From JACXTP01 sp963789555 (GTDB taxonomy: Archaea > Thermoplasmatota > Thermoplasmata > Methanomassiliicoccales > UBA472): DNA of 64,000 nucleotides. The stretch's first letter is position 1. The number at the start of each line of letters is the position of its first letter. A program made the position numbers and the translations under genes. This document shows, in pieces, positions 9,817 through 19,534 of the stretch. The notes beneath the pieces were generated by a model, which saw only the letters and a program-made list of their open reading frames with translations, was not told the origin of the DNA and ran no database searches. The stretch lies in assembly GCA_963789555.1 (NCBI GenBank), contig CAWBKY010000004.1, positions 1-64,000 of the forward strand. The letters are read 5' to 3'.

Positions 9817-10262
9817 CGCTTTTCACTCTCGCGGTCAAGGATGCCCTGAAGGAACTCCTGCGCGGAGCGCATGGCGTTCTCCCGCTTCTTAGGATAGCTC
9901 TCCACCTTGGCCCGGATGGCGATGGCATCGTCGGTCGTGGTCAGCGCCTTCACGCCGAGAAAGGCCTGCTGCTTGTCCAATCGAGCGAACAGGAAGCAAT
10001 CGTCGTCCAAACGCATCTCGAGCGTGTCGATCAGGGTCTGGACGTCCTTAAGGTCCAGGGTGCGGAAGAACTGCCTGGCCGCCTTCTTCTCCCTCAAAGC
10101 GCCTTCCATTATGACGATCTTGTTGCCATGGTGCCCTTCGGTGACGTCCCTCTCGAACTCCTCCAGCCCAGAGACGAACCTCATGGCCTGAACGACCTTC
10201 TCCTCGTCCTCGGTGGCGTGCACGAAGGTGCGGAAGTGGACCGATGTGAATGCCATCCTCAC
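9813..10262 (-). CDS. Archaeal RNA-binding exosome-associated protein (COG1325 type)
   Basis: A 149-residue protein beginning 'MRMAFTSVHFRTFVHATEDEEKV', the hallmark start of the archaeal COG1325 family, annotated as an RNA-binding/exosome subunit. The central part has the usual 'HHGNKIVIMEGAL' and 'LDDDCFLFARLDKQ' segments. In other archaea the gene is linked to exosome or ribosome-related genes; here it is followed upstream by the ATP-NAD kinase-like gene on the same strand. The function (RNA processing) is by family only. Confidence 0.8.
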   Translation of the reverse strand: MRMAFTSVHFRTFVHATEDEEKVVQAMRFVSGLEEFERDVTEGHHGNKIVIMEGALREKKAARQFFRTLDLKDVQTLIDTLEMRLDDDCFLFARLDKQQAFLGVKALTTTDDAIAIRAKVESYPKKRENAMRSAQEFLQGILDRESEKR

Positions 10263-10299
10263 CCCATCCTCGCCCGGGTAATAATATCCTCGCAGGCGG

Positions 10300-11404
10300 T
10301 CATCGGACCGGCATCACCTTCTCCTTGCCATAGCCTACGATCACCCGCCGATAACCTCCAAGCTCCCTATCCAGCTCAGCGTCCCCGGTGTCCACCCGCA
10401 ACGCCCTGATGCCGCTCAGCTTGGAAGGGGTCGCTACCACGATGATGTTGTCCAGGCCCACCCTTCGGATGACCTTCGGGGAGATCTGTTGGTTGCCCCG
10501 CCCGAAGATGAAGCCCTGCGCCCCTATCGGCGTGACCACGATCTTGACCCTCTCATTGGCCTCCACCAACCGCATCAAGCCCGCCTCGTCGAGGTCCTTG
10601 GCGATGACCTTTCGGTCCAGCAAGGCATCCACGCCCAGAATGGTCTTCTCCTCGCCAAGCGCCTGGGCCAAGGCCCTGACCGTGGTCCCCGGCCCGAGGA
10701 TGTACAGGGTACCCCACTCCAGCAGCAGTTGGAAGTACTCCCCCAGCGCCTCCTTCTCCTCGTCGTCGCCGCTCAGAGCGATGGTCCCCTTGGGCGGCTG
10801 CATGAGCTGCGCCTCGTCCGGCACCAGCATGTAGCCTTTCAAGGTCGCCTGCAACCGGTCGGAGCGGAACGCCTCCTCATCGATGTCCATGACCTCGCCC
10901 TCCTTGGTCCCGATGTTGCCGTCCAGGAACTGTCGGAGCAGCTCACCCGCCGTCCGCGGCGTCGTGGCGAACACGCCCGAATGCATCTTGACGCCCGAGG
11001 GGATGCCGATCACCGGAACGGCGCTGCCTACGGCGTCCATGACATCGATGGCCGTCCCATCCCCCCCGCAGAAAACTATCAGGTCGACCTTCTCCGCCAG
11101 GAACCTGTGGCAGGCCTCCACCGTATCCTTTCCTTCGGTCGTTCCCTGAGACCTCATAGACGACCCGATGGCCTCAGGCCAAGCTCCTTCAGCTATGTCC
11201 GCGCCCATGAGGACCCGAGGCGGTGACGATCTCGACCTCGTCCAATGGCAACGCGCTTGCGCAAGCGCCATCCTGGCCCGTTCCGGGGCGATCGGGACCG
11301 CACCTTTCCTCAGTGCCTCCTCCCTCGCCCTGCCATCGGTGCCCTTCAGACCGAGCGGTCCGCCCATGCCCGGCGTACGGGTTCACCACGAAACCGATCC
11401 TCAC
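10300..11404 (-). CDS. ATP-NAD kinase-like protein (COG3199), frameshifted
   Basis: The C-terminal 300 residues are intact and contain the NAD kinase signature 'VDLIVFCGGDGTAIDV' (GGDG loop) and 'IGIPSGVKMHSGVFA'. The N-terminus MRIGFVVNPYAG starts at a GTG at 11402-11404 in another frame, and segments near 11350 and 11230 switch frames, so two or three indels are present. COG3199 proteins are NAD kinase relatives, and true NADP-forming activity is not proven for all of them. The full protein is about 365 residues. It may be co-transcribed with the exosome-type gene 37 bases downstream. Confidence 0.8.
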
Positions 11405-11549
11405 AGCAGGCCTGATGCACCGGTGCAGCGATAAATCTAATCCAGTGTAGAAAAAGAAAAAAATTGGGGAGGTCATCGTGAGTTCGTCACAGTGTGGTGC
11501 GGTGGTGCAGGCCACCGCACCGGGGTCTCTGTGGTGAAGTTCGTAATTC

Positions 11550-12356
11550 TCATTGAGGCAACTGGGTCTTGGCGACCAGCGGCTCGAGCGGCATCTCGCA
11601 GGCCATCGGCCTGGGCGCGATGACGATCTCCGGCTCGCTGACCGGCGCCTTGGCGCTCTGGTTGTCGCGCATCCACTGGTCTATCTCGTGCTGGAACTGC
11701 TCCATGAAGGTCTGGGTCACCTTGCTGCAGAAGGACTCGATGAGCTTCATGACGTTGCGGTCGATGATCTCGAAGGCCTTGTGCAGGGGCTGGTTCTCCG
11801 CCACCTTGAGCAGCAGGTCGTTCTCCAGGACTATGGCGTTGGGGGTGATCTCCTTGAGCTTGCGCACCCCGTCCCTGGCCTTCTCGGAGCGCTCCCTCTC
11901 GAACGTGAACGGGTTTATGGCGATTACGAAGGTGAGGCAGTTCAGTTCCTTGGCGGTCCTGGCGACGACCGGCGCTATGCCCGTGCCGGTCCCGCCGCCC
12001 ATGCCAGCGATCACGAAGGCGATGTCATGGCCGACCACCGCGTCGCGGATGGCCTTCTTGGCGCACTCGGCGCAGTACTCCCCCACCTCGGGGAAGCCGT
12101 TGGTGCCCCGGCCCTGGGTGACGTCCTTGCCGAGCAACAGCTTGGTGCTGGCGTTCACGCCCTTCAACGCCTTCTCGTCGGTGTTGATGGCGATGGTGTG
12201 CACGTTCTTGCGGCACCCGCCCTGTATGTTGTTCACGATGTTGTTGCCCGCTCCCCCCACGCCTATGACCGCTATCCTAGGCTCTGGTATGCCGTTGCAT
12301 ACGATGTTGAGGAGACGGTCGTTCGCCGCCATTTTCTCTATCGCCCTTGTATCCAT
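11550..12356 (-). CDS. Short FtsZ-like GTPase lacking the C-terminal catalytic domain
   Basis: A 268-residue tubulin/FtsZ-superfamily protein. It has the nucleotide-binding loop GVGGAGNN (residues 32-39), INTDEKALK (57-65) and the tubulin signature GGGTGTG (120-126), then the PFTFERERSEKA and NDLLLKVAENQPLHKAFE segments of the H6/H7 region. It then ends with a helical tail. The T7 loop with its catalytic Asp (usually like 'NxDFADV') and the C-terminal activation domain are missing. The frame is intact to its stop, so this is not a frameshift artefact of the kind seen elsewhere. GTP binding is likely; ordinary FtsZ polymer GTPase activity is doubtful. A ribbon-helix-helix gene lies just upstream. 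Confidence 0.85.
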   Translation of the reverse strand: MDTRAIEKMAANDRLLNIVCNGIPEPRIAVIGVGGAGNNIVNNIQGGCRKNVHTIAINTDEKALKGVNASTKLLLGKDVTQGRGTNGFPEVGEYCAECAKKAIRDAVVGHDIAFVIAGMGGGTGTGIAPVVARTAKELNCLTFVIAINPFTFERERSEKARDGVRKLKEITPNAIVLENDLLLKVAENQPLHKAFEIIDRNVMKLIESFCSKVTQTFMEQFQHEIDQWMRDNQSAKAPVSEPEIVIAPRPMACEMPLEPLVAKTQLPQ

Positions 12357-12479
12357 CCCTTACGCCCCCGCTAGAGTGTCCACTAAGACACCGTTTACAT
12401 GAAAGCCAGGCCCCCCAGCCTGGCCTATTGTGCATCCCATCCCTCCGCAGGTTCCCAAACCTCTGGAAGTAAGTACCGG

Positions 12480-12914
12480 TCACAGTCGTGCGATGGCCTT
12501 CCTGGTCTCGTCGAAGCTGTTCTCCTTGACCTCTTTCAGCCTATCCTTGGGCAGGAAGAACTCGCGCAGCGCGTCCTCGATGGCCGTATCTACGGACGAG
12601 TAGTACCCGTCCTCCACCATGCGATCGATGACGCCCTTGATCACGGCCGGTATTTTCGCCGCCGCCCGGTCCTTGGAAGGCTTGGTGGGCTGGAGCGATT
12701 CCTTCTCGATGTAGTAACGGAGCGCGATCCTCGCCAGATGCGACCGGTTGGAGAACTCGGGGTGCTTGGCGACGAAATCGTCGATGAGCTCCAAGTCCTC
12801 AGCGTCCAATCGCAGGGAGATGCGTTCGTTATCCAACTTGCCCAGACTTCCTAGTCCCGGAGGACTGCGTATGACATTGTCATACAAATTATTTAAAGAT
12901 ATGCCGCTCGCCAT
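12480..12914 (-). CDS. Tandem ribbon-helix-helix (CopG/CdrS-like) regulator
   Basis: About 144 residues. The first half carries an RHH pattern: strand 'ERISLRLDAEDLELIDDFV' followed by 'SNRSHLARIALRYYIEKE'. The second half has another RHH-like unit, 'KIPAVIKGVIDRMVEDGYY' followed by SSVDTAIEDALREFF. A protein with two RHH units could bind DNA without an equal partner. It lies 124 bases upstream of the FtsZ-like gene on the same strand. In haloarchaea the RHH protein CdrS controls ftsZ, so a cell-division regulatory role is a reasonable inference. The start is uncertain; I use the ATG at 12914. Confidence 0.75.
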   Translation of the reverse strand: MASGISLNNLYDNVIRSPPGLGSLGKLDNERISLRLDAEDLELIDDFVAKHPEFSNRSHLARIALRYYIEKESLQPTKPSKDRAAAKIPAVIKGVIDRMVEDGYYSSVDTAIEDALREFFLPKDRLKEVKENSFDETRKAIARL

Positions 12915-13055
12915 CTGGCCGTCATATTTATGGCACAAGGGCGAGGGCCCGTTCCGCTCAAAGAAGAATCTGGCACATCCTCATCCCGATAAGGAGTGAT
13001 GGAGAAATGATAATAAGACGCTTTTCCTTCTACCACGACGAACGAGAGTGAAGGA

Positions 13056-15940
13056 ATGCTGACCCGCTCCACCGACATCGAGGCCAAGTGGCAGGAACGC
13101 TGGTACGCCGAGAGGATCAACGAGGCGGACCGGGACGAGCGCGAGAAGTTCATGATCATCTTCGCCTACCCCGGTGTCACTGGCTACCTGCACGTCGGGC
13201 ACATGCGCGGGTTCTCCTACGTGGATGATATCGCGCGGTACAAGCGCATGCAAGGGTACAACGTGCTCTTCCCCGTCGGCACGCATGCCACCGGCAACGG
13301 CCCGATCAGCCTGGCCAAGCGCGTGGCCTCGGGCGACGAGGACATGATCGACTACCTGCGCCGCAACGGCTGCCCCGAGGACGTCATACCCGAGCTCACC
13401 GACCCGCTGGCGGTGGTGGAGTTCTTCAACAAGGTCTACGTGGAGCAGTACTGGCGCCGCTTCGGCTTCCTGGCCGACTGGAGGCGCTTCGCCTGCACCA
13501 CCCATCCCCAGTACGGCAAGTTCATCCAGTGGCAGTTCCGCAAGCTCATGGACGCGGGGCTGCTCATCCAGAAGCCGTACTACTCTCCGGCGTGCATCAC
13601 CCACGGCCCGGTGGCCATCGACGCCTCCGAGACGGACATCGCCTGCGGCGGCTGCGCCGAGACCACCGAGTACACGCTGATGAAGTTCCGATGCGGCGAG
13701 CTCACGCTGCTGGCGGCCACCCTCCGCCCGGAGACCGTCTTCGGCCAGACCAACTTCTGGGTCAACCCCGAGGTGGAGTATGTCAAGGTGGTGTGCGGCG
13801 ACGAGATCTGGGTGATGAGCCGGCCTTGCTACGACAAGATGCTCTACCAGAAGGACCGGCTCAAGGAGGTCGGGACGATGTGGGGCGCTGAGCTCATCGG
13901 TCAGGATGTGCACCGCGCCCATGACCGGCCGGGAGATCGTCTGCCTGCCGGCCTCGTTCTGCGACCCGAACGTGGGCACCGGCCTGGTGGTCAGCGTGCC
14001 CTCGGACGCCCCGGACGACTGGGTGGCGCTGCGCATGCTGCAGGAGGACGAGGAGGCCTGCCTCCGTTACGGCCTGGACTGGGAGATGGTCAAGGCCATC
14101 GCGCCCATCGCCATCATCGAGACCAAGGGCTGGGGGCCCATGCCCGCCGTGGAGATCGTGGAGAGGATGGGCATCACCCGCTCCGGCGACCCCAAGCTGG
14201 TGGAGGCGAAGAAGATCGTCTACAAGGAGGGCTTCCACGCCGGGAGGATGAACCAGGACTGCGGCCAGTACTCCGGACTGCCGGTCGATAAGGCCAAGGA
14301 GGCCATGAGGCAGGACATGCTGCGCGCCAACGAGGCGGACCTGTTCTACGACCTCTCCGAGACGGTCATCTGCCGCTGCGGCGAGCCGGTGGTGATCAAG
14401 AAGGTGGACGACCAGTGGTTCATCGATTACGCCAACCCCATGGTCACCGAGCTGACCAAGCGGCACGCCGAGGGCATGCGCATAATGCCGACGGAGTATC
14501 AGACCAACGTGCAGGGCGTCCTGGACTGGTTCCGGGAGCGCGCCTGCGTGCGCCAAGGGAACTGGCTCGGCACCCGCTTCCCGTTCGACGAGAAGTGGAT
14601 CATCGAGGCCATCTCCGACTCCACCCTCTATCCCGTCTTCTATCTGATCTCGCCCTATGTCAACGACGGCTCGGTCAGGCCGGAGCAGATGGGCACCGAG
14701 TTCTTCGACTACGTGCTGCTGGGCAGGGGCGACCTGGACCACGTGGCCAAGCGCAGCGGCGTGGAAAGGGAGGTTCTGGAGCGGATGCGCGCCGACGTGG
14801 ACTACTGGTACCCGCTGGACGTCAACCTGGGCGGCAAGGAGCACATGACCGTGCACTTCCCCGCCTTCCTGATGAACCACGTGGCCATACTGCCGCCGGA
14901 GAAGTGGCCCCGGGGCATATTCGTCAACTGGTACGTGATGAGCAAGGCCGGCAAGATATCCAAGTCCAAGGGAGGGGCCCAGCCCATACCGGGGGCGGCG
15001 GAGCTCTACGGCGTGGACAGCATGCGGCTGTACTACGCGCACATCGCCTCGCCCTTCGCCGACGTGGAGTGGGACGAGGAGGTGCTGGAGAACTACGTGG
15101 CCAAGATGGACCGCATCATGCGCACGGTGGAGGAGCTGTCCGCGATGGAGGAGAGCGAGGCCATCGAGCCCATCGACACCTGGCTGCTTTCTCGCATGAA
15201 CAGCCGCATGGCCTCCATCGTCAGGGGCATGGAGCAGCTGGACCTGCGCAACCTGGCCGGGGAGGCGTACTTCGAGATCCCGAACGACCTGAAGTGGTAC
15301 CTGCGCCGGGGCGGCAGCAACGGCGCCGTCGTCGGTCGGGCGCTGGACATGTGGGTCCGGGCCATGGCGCCGATCACGCCGCACACGGCGGAGGAGATGT
15401 GGGAGCACCTGGGCAAGGAGGGCCTGGTGGCCAAGGCCAGGTTCCCCTGCGCGGATGCGGCGGAGATGTCCCAGGCGGCGGAGCTGGCGGAGGACTACGT
15501 GCGCAAGCTCCTGGAGGACGTCAACGAGATCGTCAAGGTCACCAAGATCGCGCCGAAGCGGGTGCTGGTGTACACCGCCCCGGAGTGGAAGGAGAAGGTG
15601 CTGCAGAAGGCCATCGCGCTCTTCCGCGACAACGAGCTCAAGGTGCCCACGCTCACCAAGCAGGTCATGCAGGACGAGGACATCAAGAGGCATGGCAAGG
15701 AGGCGTCCGACCTGGCCCGCAAGATGGCGGAGGACCTGACGCGCCGTTCCGCGGACGAGGTGGAGCGCATGGCGGTGCGGTTCGACGAGCTCGGAGTACC
15801 TGCGCCAGGCGGAGGGCTTCCTGGCCCGGGAGCTGCAGTGCGAGGTGGGCGTCTTCGATGCCGCCGACCCGCAGCGGGTGGACCCTCAAGGCAAGTCCCG
15901 CGCCGCCCAGCCCCGCCGGCCGGCCATCTACCTGGAATGA
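13056..15940 (+). CDS. leuS: Leucyl-tRNA synthetase (archaeal type), two frameshifts
   Basis: A class I aminoacyl-tRNA synthetase with the HIGH motif as 'GYLHVGHMRG', the editing-domain phrase 'TAPMTGREI' and the KMSKS loop as 'KISKSKGG', in the right order over about 960 residues. It charges tRNA-Leu. The frame shifts near 13900 (one extra base around the start of the TAPMTGRE segment) and near 15795. After the second shift the protein ends 'RRPAIYLE' at 15940. Because LeuRS is essential and all motifs are conserved on both sides of each break, I treat the shifts as probable sequence errors. Confidence 0.93.
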
Positions 15941-16024
15941 TGCCGTTCCAGCCAAACCTTCTTTTTGTTACCTTGAAATAGCGGGACCTTGCTTCAATGG
16001 CCATTTCCGTCCGGAGCGGGTCCA

Positions 16025-19000
16025 TTGCTGTTCAACCGTCTGGGTAAGGCCATCGTCCGACATCACAAGCTCATAATCGTCATCTGGGTGCTTGCGCTCC
16101 TGGTGGCCATCCCCTTCGCGCCGCAGGCGTATGACGCCGTCATATACGAGGAGACGCAGGGCTCGTCGGAGCAGCAGCTGCCCTCGGAGGAGGCGCAGAG
16201 ATGGATGGAGGACAACTTCGGCGACAGGGCCAGCACCGGCTCGACCATCATCGCCCTCACCTCGCCCGACGTGCTGGACCAGGACACCAAGGCCTGCGCG
16301 GACGAGATCACCATGGCGCTGATCCAAGCCTCCAGCCCGCTCAACGAGGATGCCAGCATCGGGTACTCCATCGAGGTGGAGAGCGTCTACACCGTGGTGC
16401 GCACCTATTCCACCGGTTTCCTGGGCCAGGTGAACCAGGTCTACTACACCTCATATAATGCCACCAACGCCACCCGGTACGTCATCTTCGGCGTGCCGCT
16501 GCAGTTCTGGTCCTTGTACAACCAGACGGAGGCGACGCAGGAGCTGGTGTTCGGCCTTCCCACCGATTACGCCGCCACCTGGGCCTACACCAATGAGAGC
16601 ACCGGCGGCATGCTGTCGATCGAGGAGGTGGACGACCTCACCTACGGTACCATCTCGTCCGCGCTCCCCACCTCCGACCCGCTGGCCATCGCCTGGCTGG
16701 GTTACTATTCGGCCGCATGGAACGCCACCCGGGCCACGCCCTCGGTCGCCAACGACCTGACGCTGCGCACCCAGGTCGCCTTGGAAACGGGCTATGCCCC
16801 GTTCTCCGACGAGTTCCTTTCCCAATTGCCGCCCGAGCAATCCGCTTTCATCAACTCGGTCGAAAGCGGTTTCACCTTGGACAACTGGACCTCGGTGCCG
16901 GACCGCAACGCCTTCGTCAATGACGTCTTCTTGCAGAACTTGGAACGGATGGCGGATGGTCTGCCCGAAGAACAGGCCGCCATGCTCTTCGGTTACTATT
17001 CCACCTTCTACCATCAGTGGGACTCCTGGAACTCCACCCGCGTCCCGGCGGACATGAGCGAGTTCGAGGAGGTCGTCACCGCTTCCGTCTCCGCTTTCTC
17101 TTCCAGCTTGCCCACCAGGGAGGCCGAGGTGTTCCGATCGCTGTACGCTTTCCTGGGTTGGGAAGGACTGGCAGGACGACGCTCTGCTCGCAGAATACAA
17201 TATAGGTCTGGTGGCAGCGGCGACCGAGGTGGAGCCATGGTTGGTGCAGGAGACCGCGGCCTTGGGGCCAACGCCCTCCTCCGTCCAGGTCTACGTGCTG
17301 GCCGGCCGGGTGGTGGACAACTCCTCGCTGAGCGCCTTCCCGCTGCCGCTGGTCCCGGCCATGGTGGACAACTTCGTCAACACGCCTGATAACAATACGA
17401 TGATCATCGCCCTCACCTTCTACAACGATGATGGCGAGGTGGTCAGCGGGTCCCGCTACATCGAGCAGGTGCGCGCCGTCATCGGTCCCATCGTCGACGA
17501 GCACCCCGAGGTCGATACCTACGTCACTGGCGGGGACGCCATCCAGACCGACATCGAGCTGTCGGTGGACGAGGACGTCTCCAGGATCGACCCGGTCACC
17601 ATCATCCTCATCCTGGTCCTGATCGGGCTGTTCTTCCGTTCCTTCGTGGCGGCGGCCGTGCCGCCGATGATCATCGGCATCGGCCTGGGCATATCGTTCG
17701 CCTTGGTCTACTTCCTGGGCACGTACTTCATGGACGTGCACTACTCGGTGCTCACCATACTGCTGACCGCCTCGCTGGGCGCGGGCTGCGACTATTGCAT
17801 ATTCATACTTTCGAGATATCGGGAGGAGAGGAGGAAGGGATACGACAAGAAGGCGGCGGTGGAGACCTCGGTCACCTGGGCGGGGGAGGCGATCGCCACT
17901 TCCGGTCTCACGGTCATCATCGCCTTCGGCGCGTTGTCGCTTGAGCAGCATGAGCTACATCGCCTCCATGGGGGTGCTGGCCGTCGGCATCGCCTGCGCC
18001 CTGCTGCTGGCGCTGACGTTGCTGCCAGCCATCCTGGTGCTGCTGGGCGACCGCATCTTCTGGCCCAGCCGTTTCGATCGCGAGGAGAGGAAGGACAAGG
18101 AGAGCTACTTCACCCGCAGCGCCAGGTTCTCCATCAAGCATGCCAAGGCCCTGTTGATCGTGGCGGTGCTGATCACCCTGCCCACCACGTACATCGTCCT
18201 GACCACCCCCACCAGCTATGATTACATCGCCTCCATGCCCGACTCCGAGTCCAAGGACGGGCTGATGGTGCTGGAGGACGGTTTCGGGGGCGGAAGGATA
18301 ATACCCACGTACGTGGGCATGGACCTCTCCTCCTCCGCGTACCTGGCGTCAGGGAGATGGAACGTCACCAACCTGGACGGCATCGAGGGGCTTGTGCGCG
18401 GAACTGGCCTCCCTGGAGAACGTGGAGGAGGTCATCAGCCCCACCCGGCCGTACGGGGAGCCGATCGACTATGCCAACGTATCCACCGACCTCACCATCC
18501 AATCCGTGCTGGACGACCAGTACATGCGGACCATGGTGGGGGAGAACAGCACCGCGATATTGATCACGGTGGTGTTCGTGCAGGAGCCCTTCTCGCCCGA
18601 CTCCATCGAGAGCATCGACACCATCCGGGACCTGGTCGCGACCACCGTCTCCGCCGGAGGGATGTTCACCGCCGGTTACGTGGCCGGCGGGACCGCTACG
18701 ATGTACGACCTGAGCGTGGAGACGAACGACGACTTCCTGCTCATAATCCCGGTGGTCATCGTGGCGATCTACATCGTCCTGCTCTTGGTGCTGGGCTCGG
18801 TGCTGAACCCGCTCCGCTCCATCCTGACCATACTGCTGTCCATCTCCTGGACCCTGGCGGTCACGATGGTCCTCTTCACCTACGTGTTCGAGACGCCCAT
18901 CATGTGGATGGTGCCGCTGATGCTGCTGGTGGTCTGCCTGGGCCTGGGCATGGACTATGACATATTGCTTTCCACGAGGGTGCGGGAGGAGGCCTCGAAG

Positions 19001-19331
19001 GGCAAGGAGCACCAACGACTCCATCGTGACCGCGGTGGGCAAGACCGGCGCCATCATCACCGCCTGCGGGCTGATCATGGCCGGCGCGTTCGGGACCATG
19101 ATGCTCTCCGAAGGCTGGCTGCTGCGGGAGTTCGGCTTCGCCCTCATGTTCGCCATCTTGCTGGACGCGCTGGTCGTGCGCATCTACCTCGTGCCGGCGA
19201 TCATGTCCCTGCTGGGGAAGTGGAACTGGTGGGCGCCAGGGCGGCTGCAGCGGACCAAGATAACGCAACGGAAGCAGGTGGATGAGGACGATTGGATCAA
19301 GAAGGCGCTGGAGGAGGAGAATCGTAATTAG
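16025..19331 (+). CDS. MMPL/RND-family exporter, four frameshifts
   Basis: About 1,100 residues, reconstructed across four frame changes (near 17180, 17935, 18395 and 18970-19020). The first transmembrane helix 'KLIIVIWVLALLVAIPF' is followed by a large extracytoplasmic domain and a first helix bundle with 'TASLGAGCDYCIFILSRYREE', the Asp-containing helix typical of MMPL proteins. A second extracytoplasmic domain comes next, then a matching bundle 'CLGLGMDYDILLSTRVREEA'. The two homologous halves are the RND hallmark. Such proteins export lipids or drugs using the proton gradient. The start is the TTG at 16025. It sits directly downstream of leuS without obvious functional linkage. Confidence 0.85.
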
Positions 19332-19534
19332 TGTGGAATGCACCCGTCGGGAAGCGATCGTGAGCTTAGTCAGCCATGTCGATGTCGGTGGCTATGACGA
19401 GGTATATCGCTTTAGGGCCCAACTGAAGGACCGAGAACGAGGGCAGCCCTGCAGGTATGGTCCCAACCAATGCGACCCCCAAAGTCTCCCAAATAGTCAG
19501 CGCCAGACCGAACAAGAGACCCTTGGAGTTCCAC

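Noticed and set aside
13894..15693. A 599-codon open frame on the minus strand opposite leuS
   Set aside because: It has no protein-family motif, is rich in His/Val/Gly/Leu, and is the expected shadow of a GC-rich coding strand. LeuRS motifs are clear on the other strand.
17076..17951. A 291-codon minus-strand frame opposite the MMPL exporter
   Set aside because: Shadow of a GC-rich coding region; low-complexity composition and no motifs.
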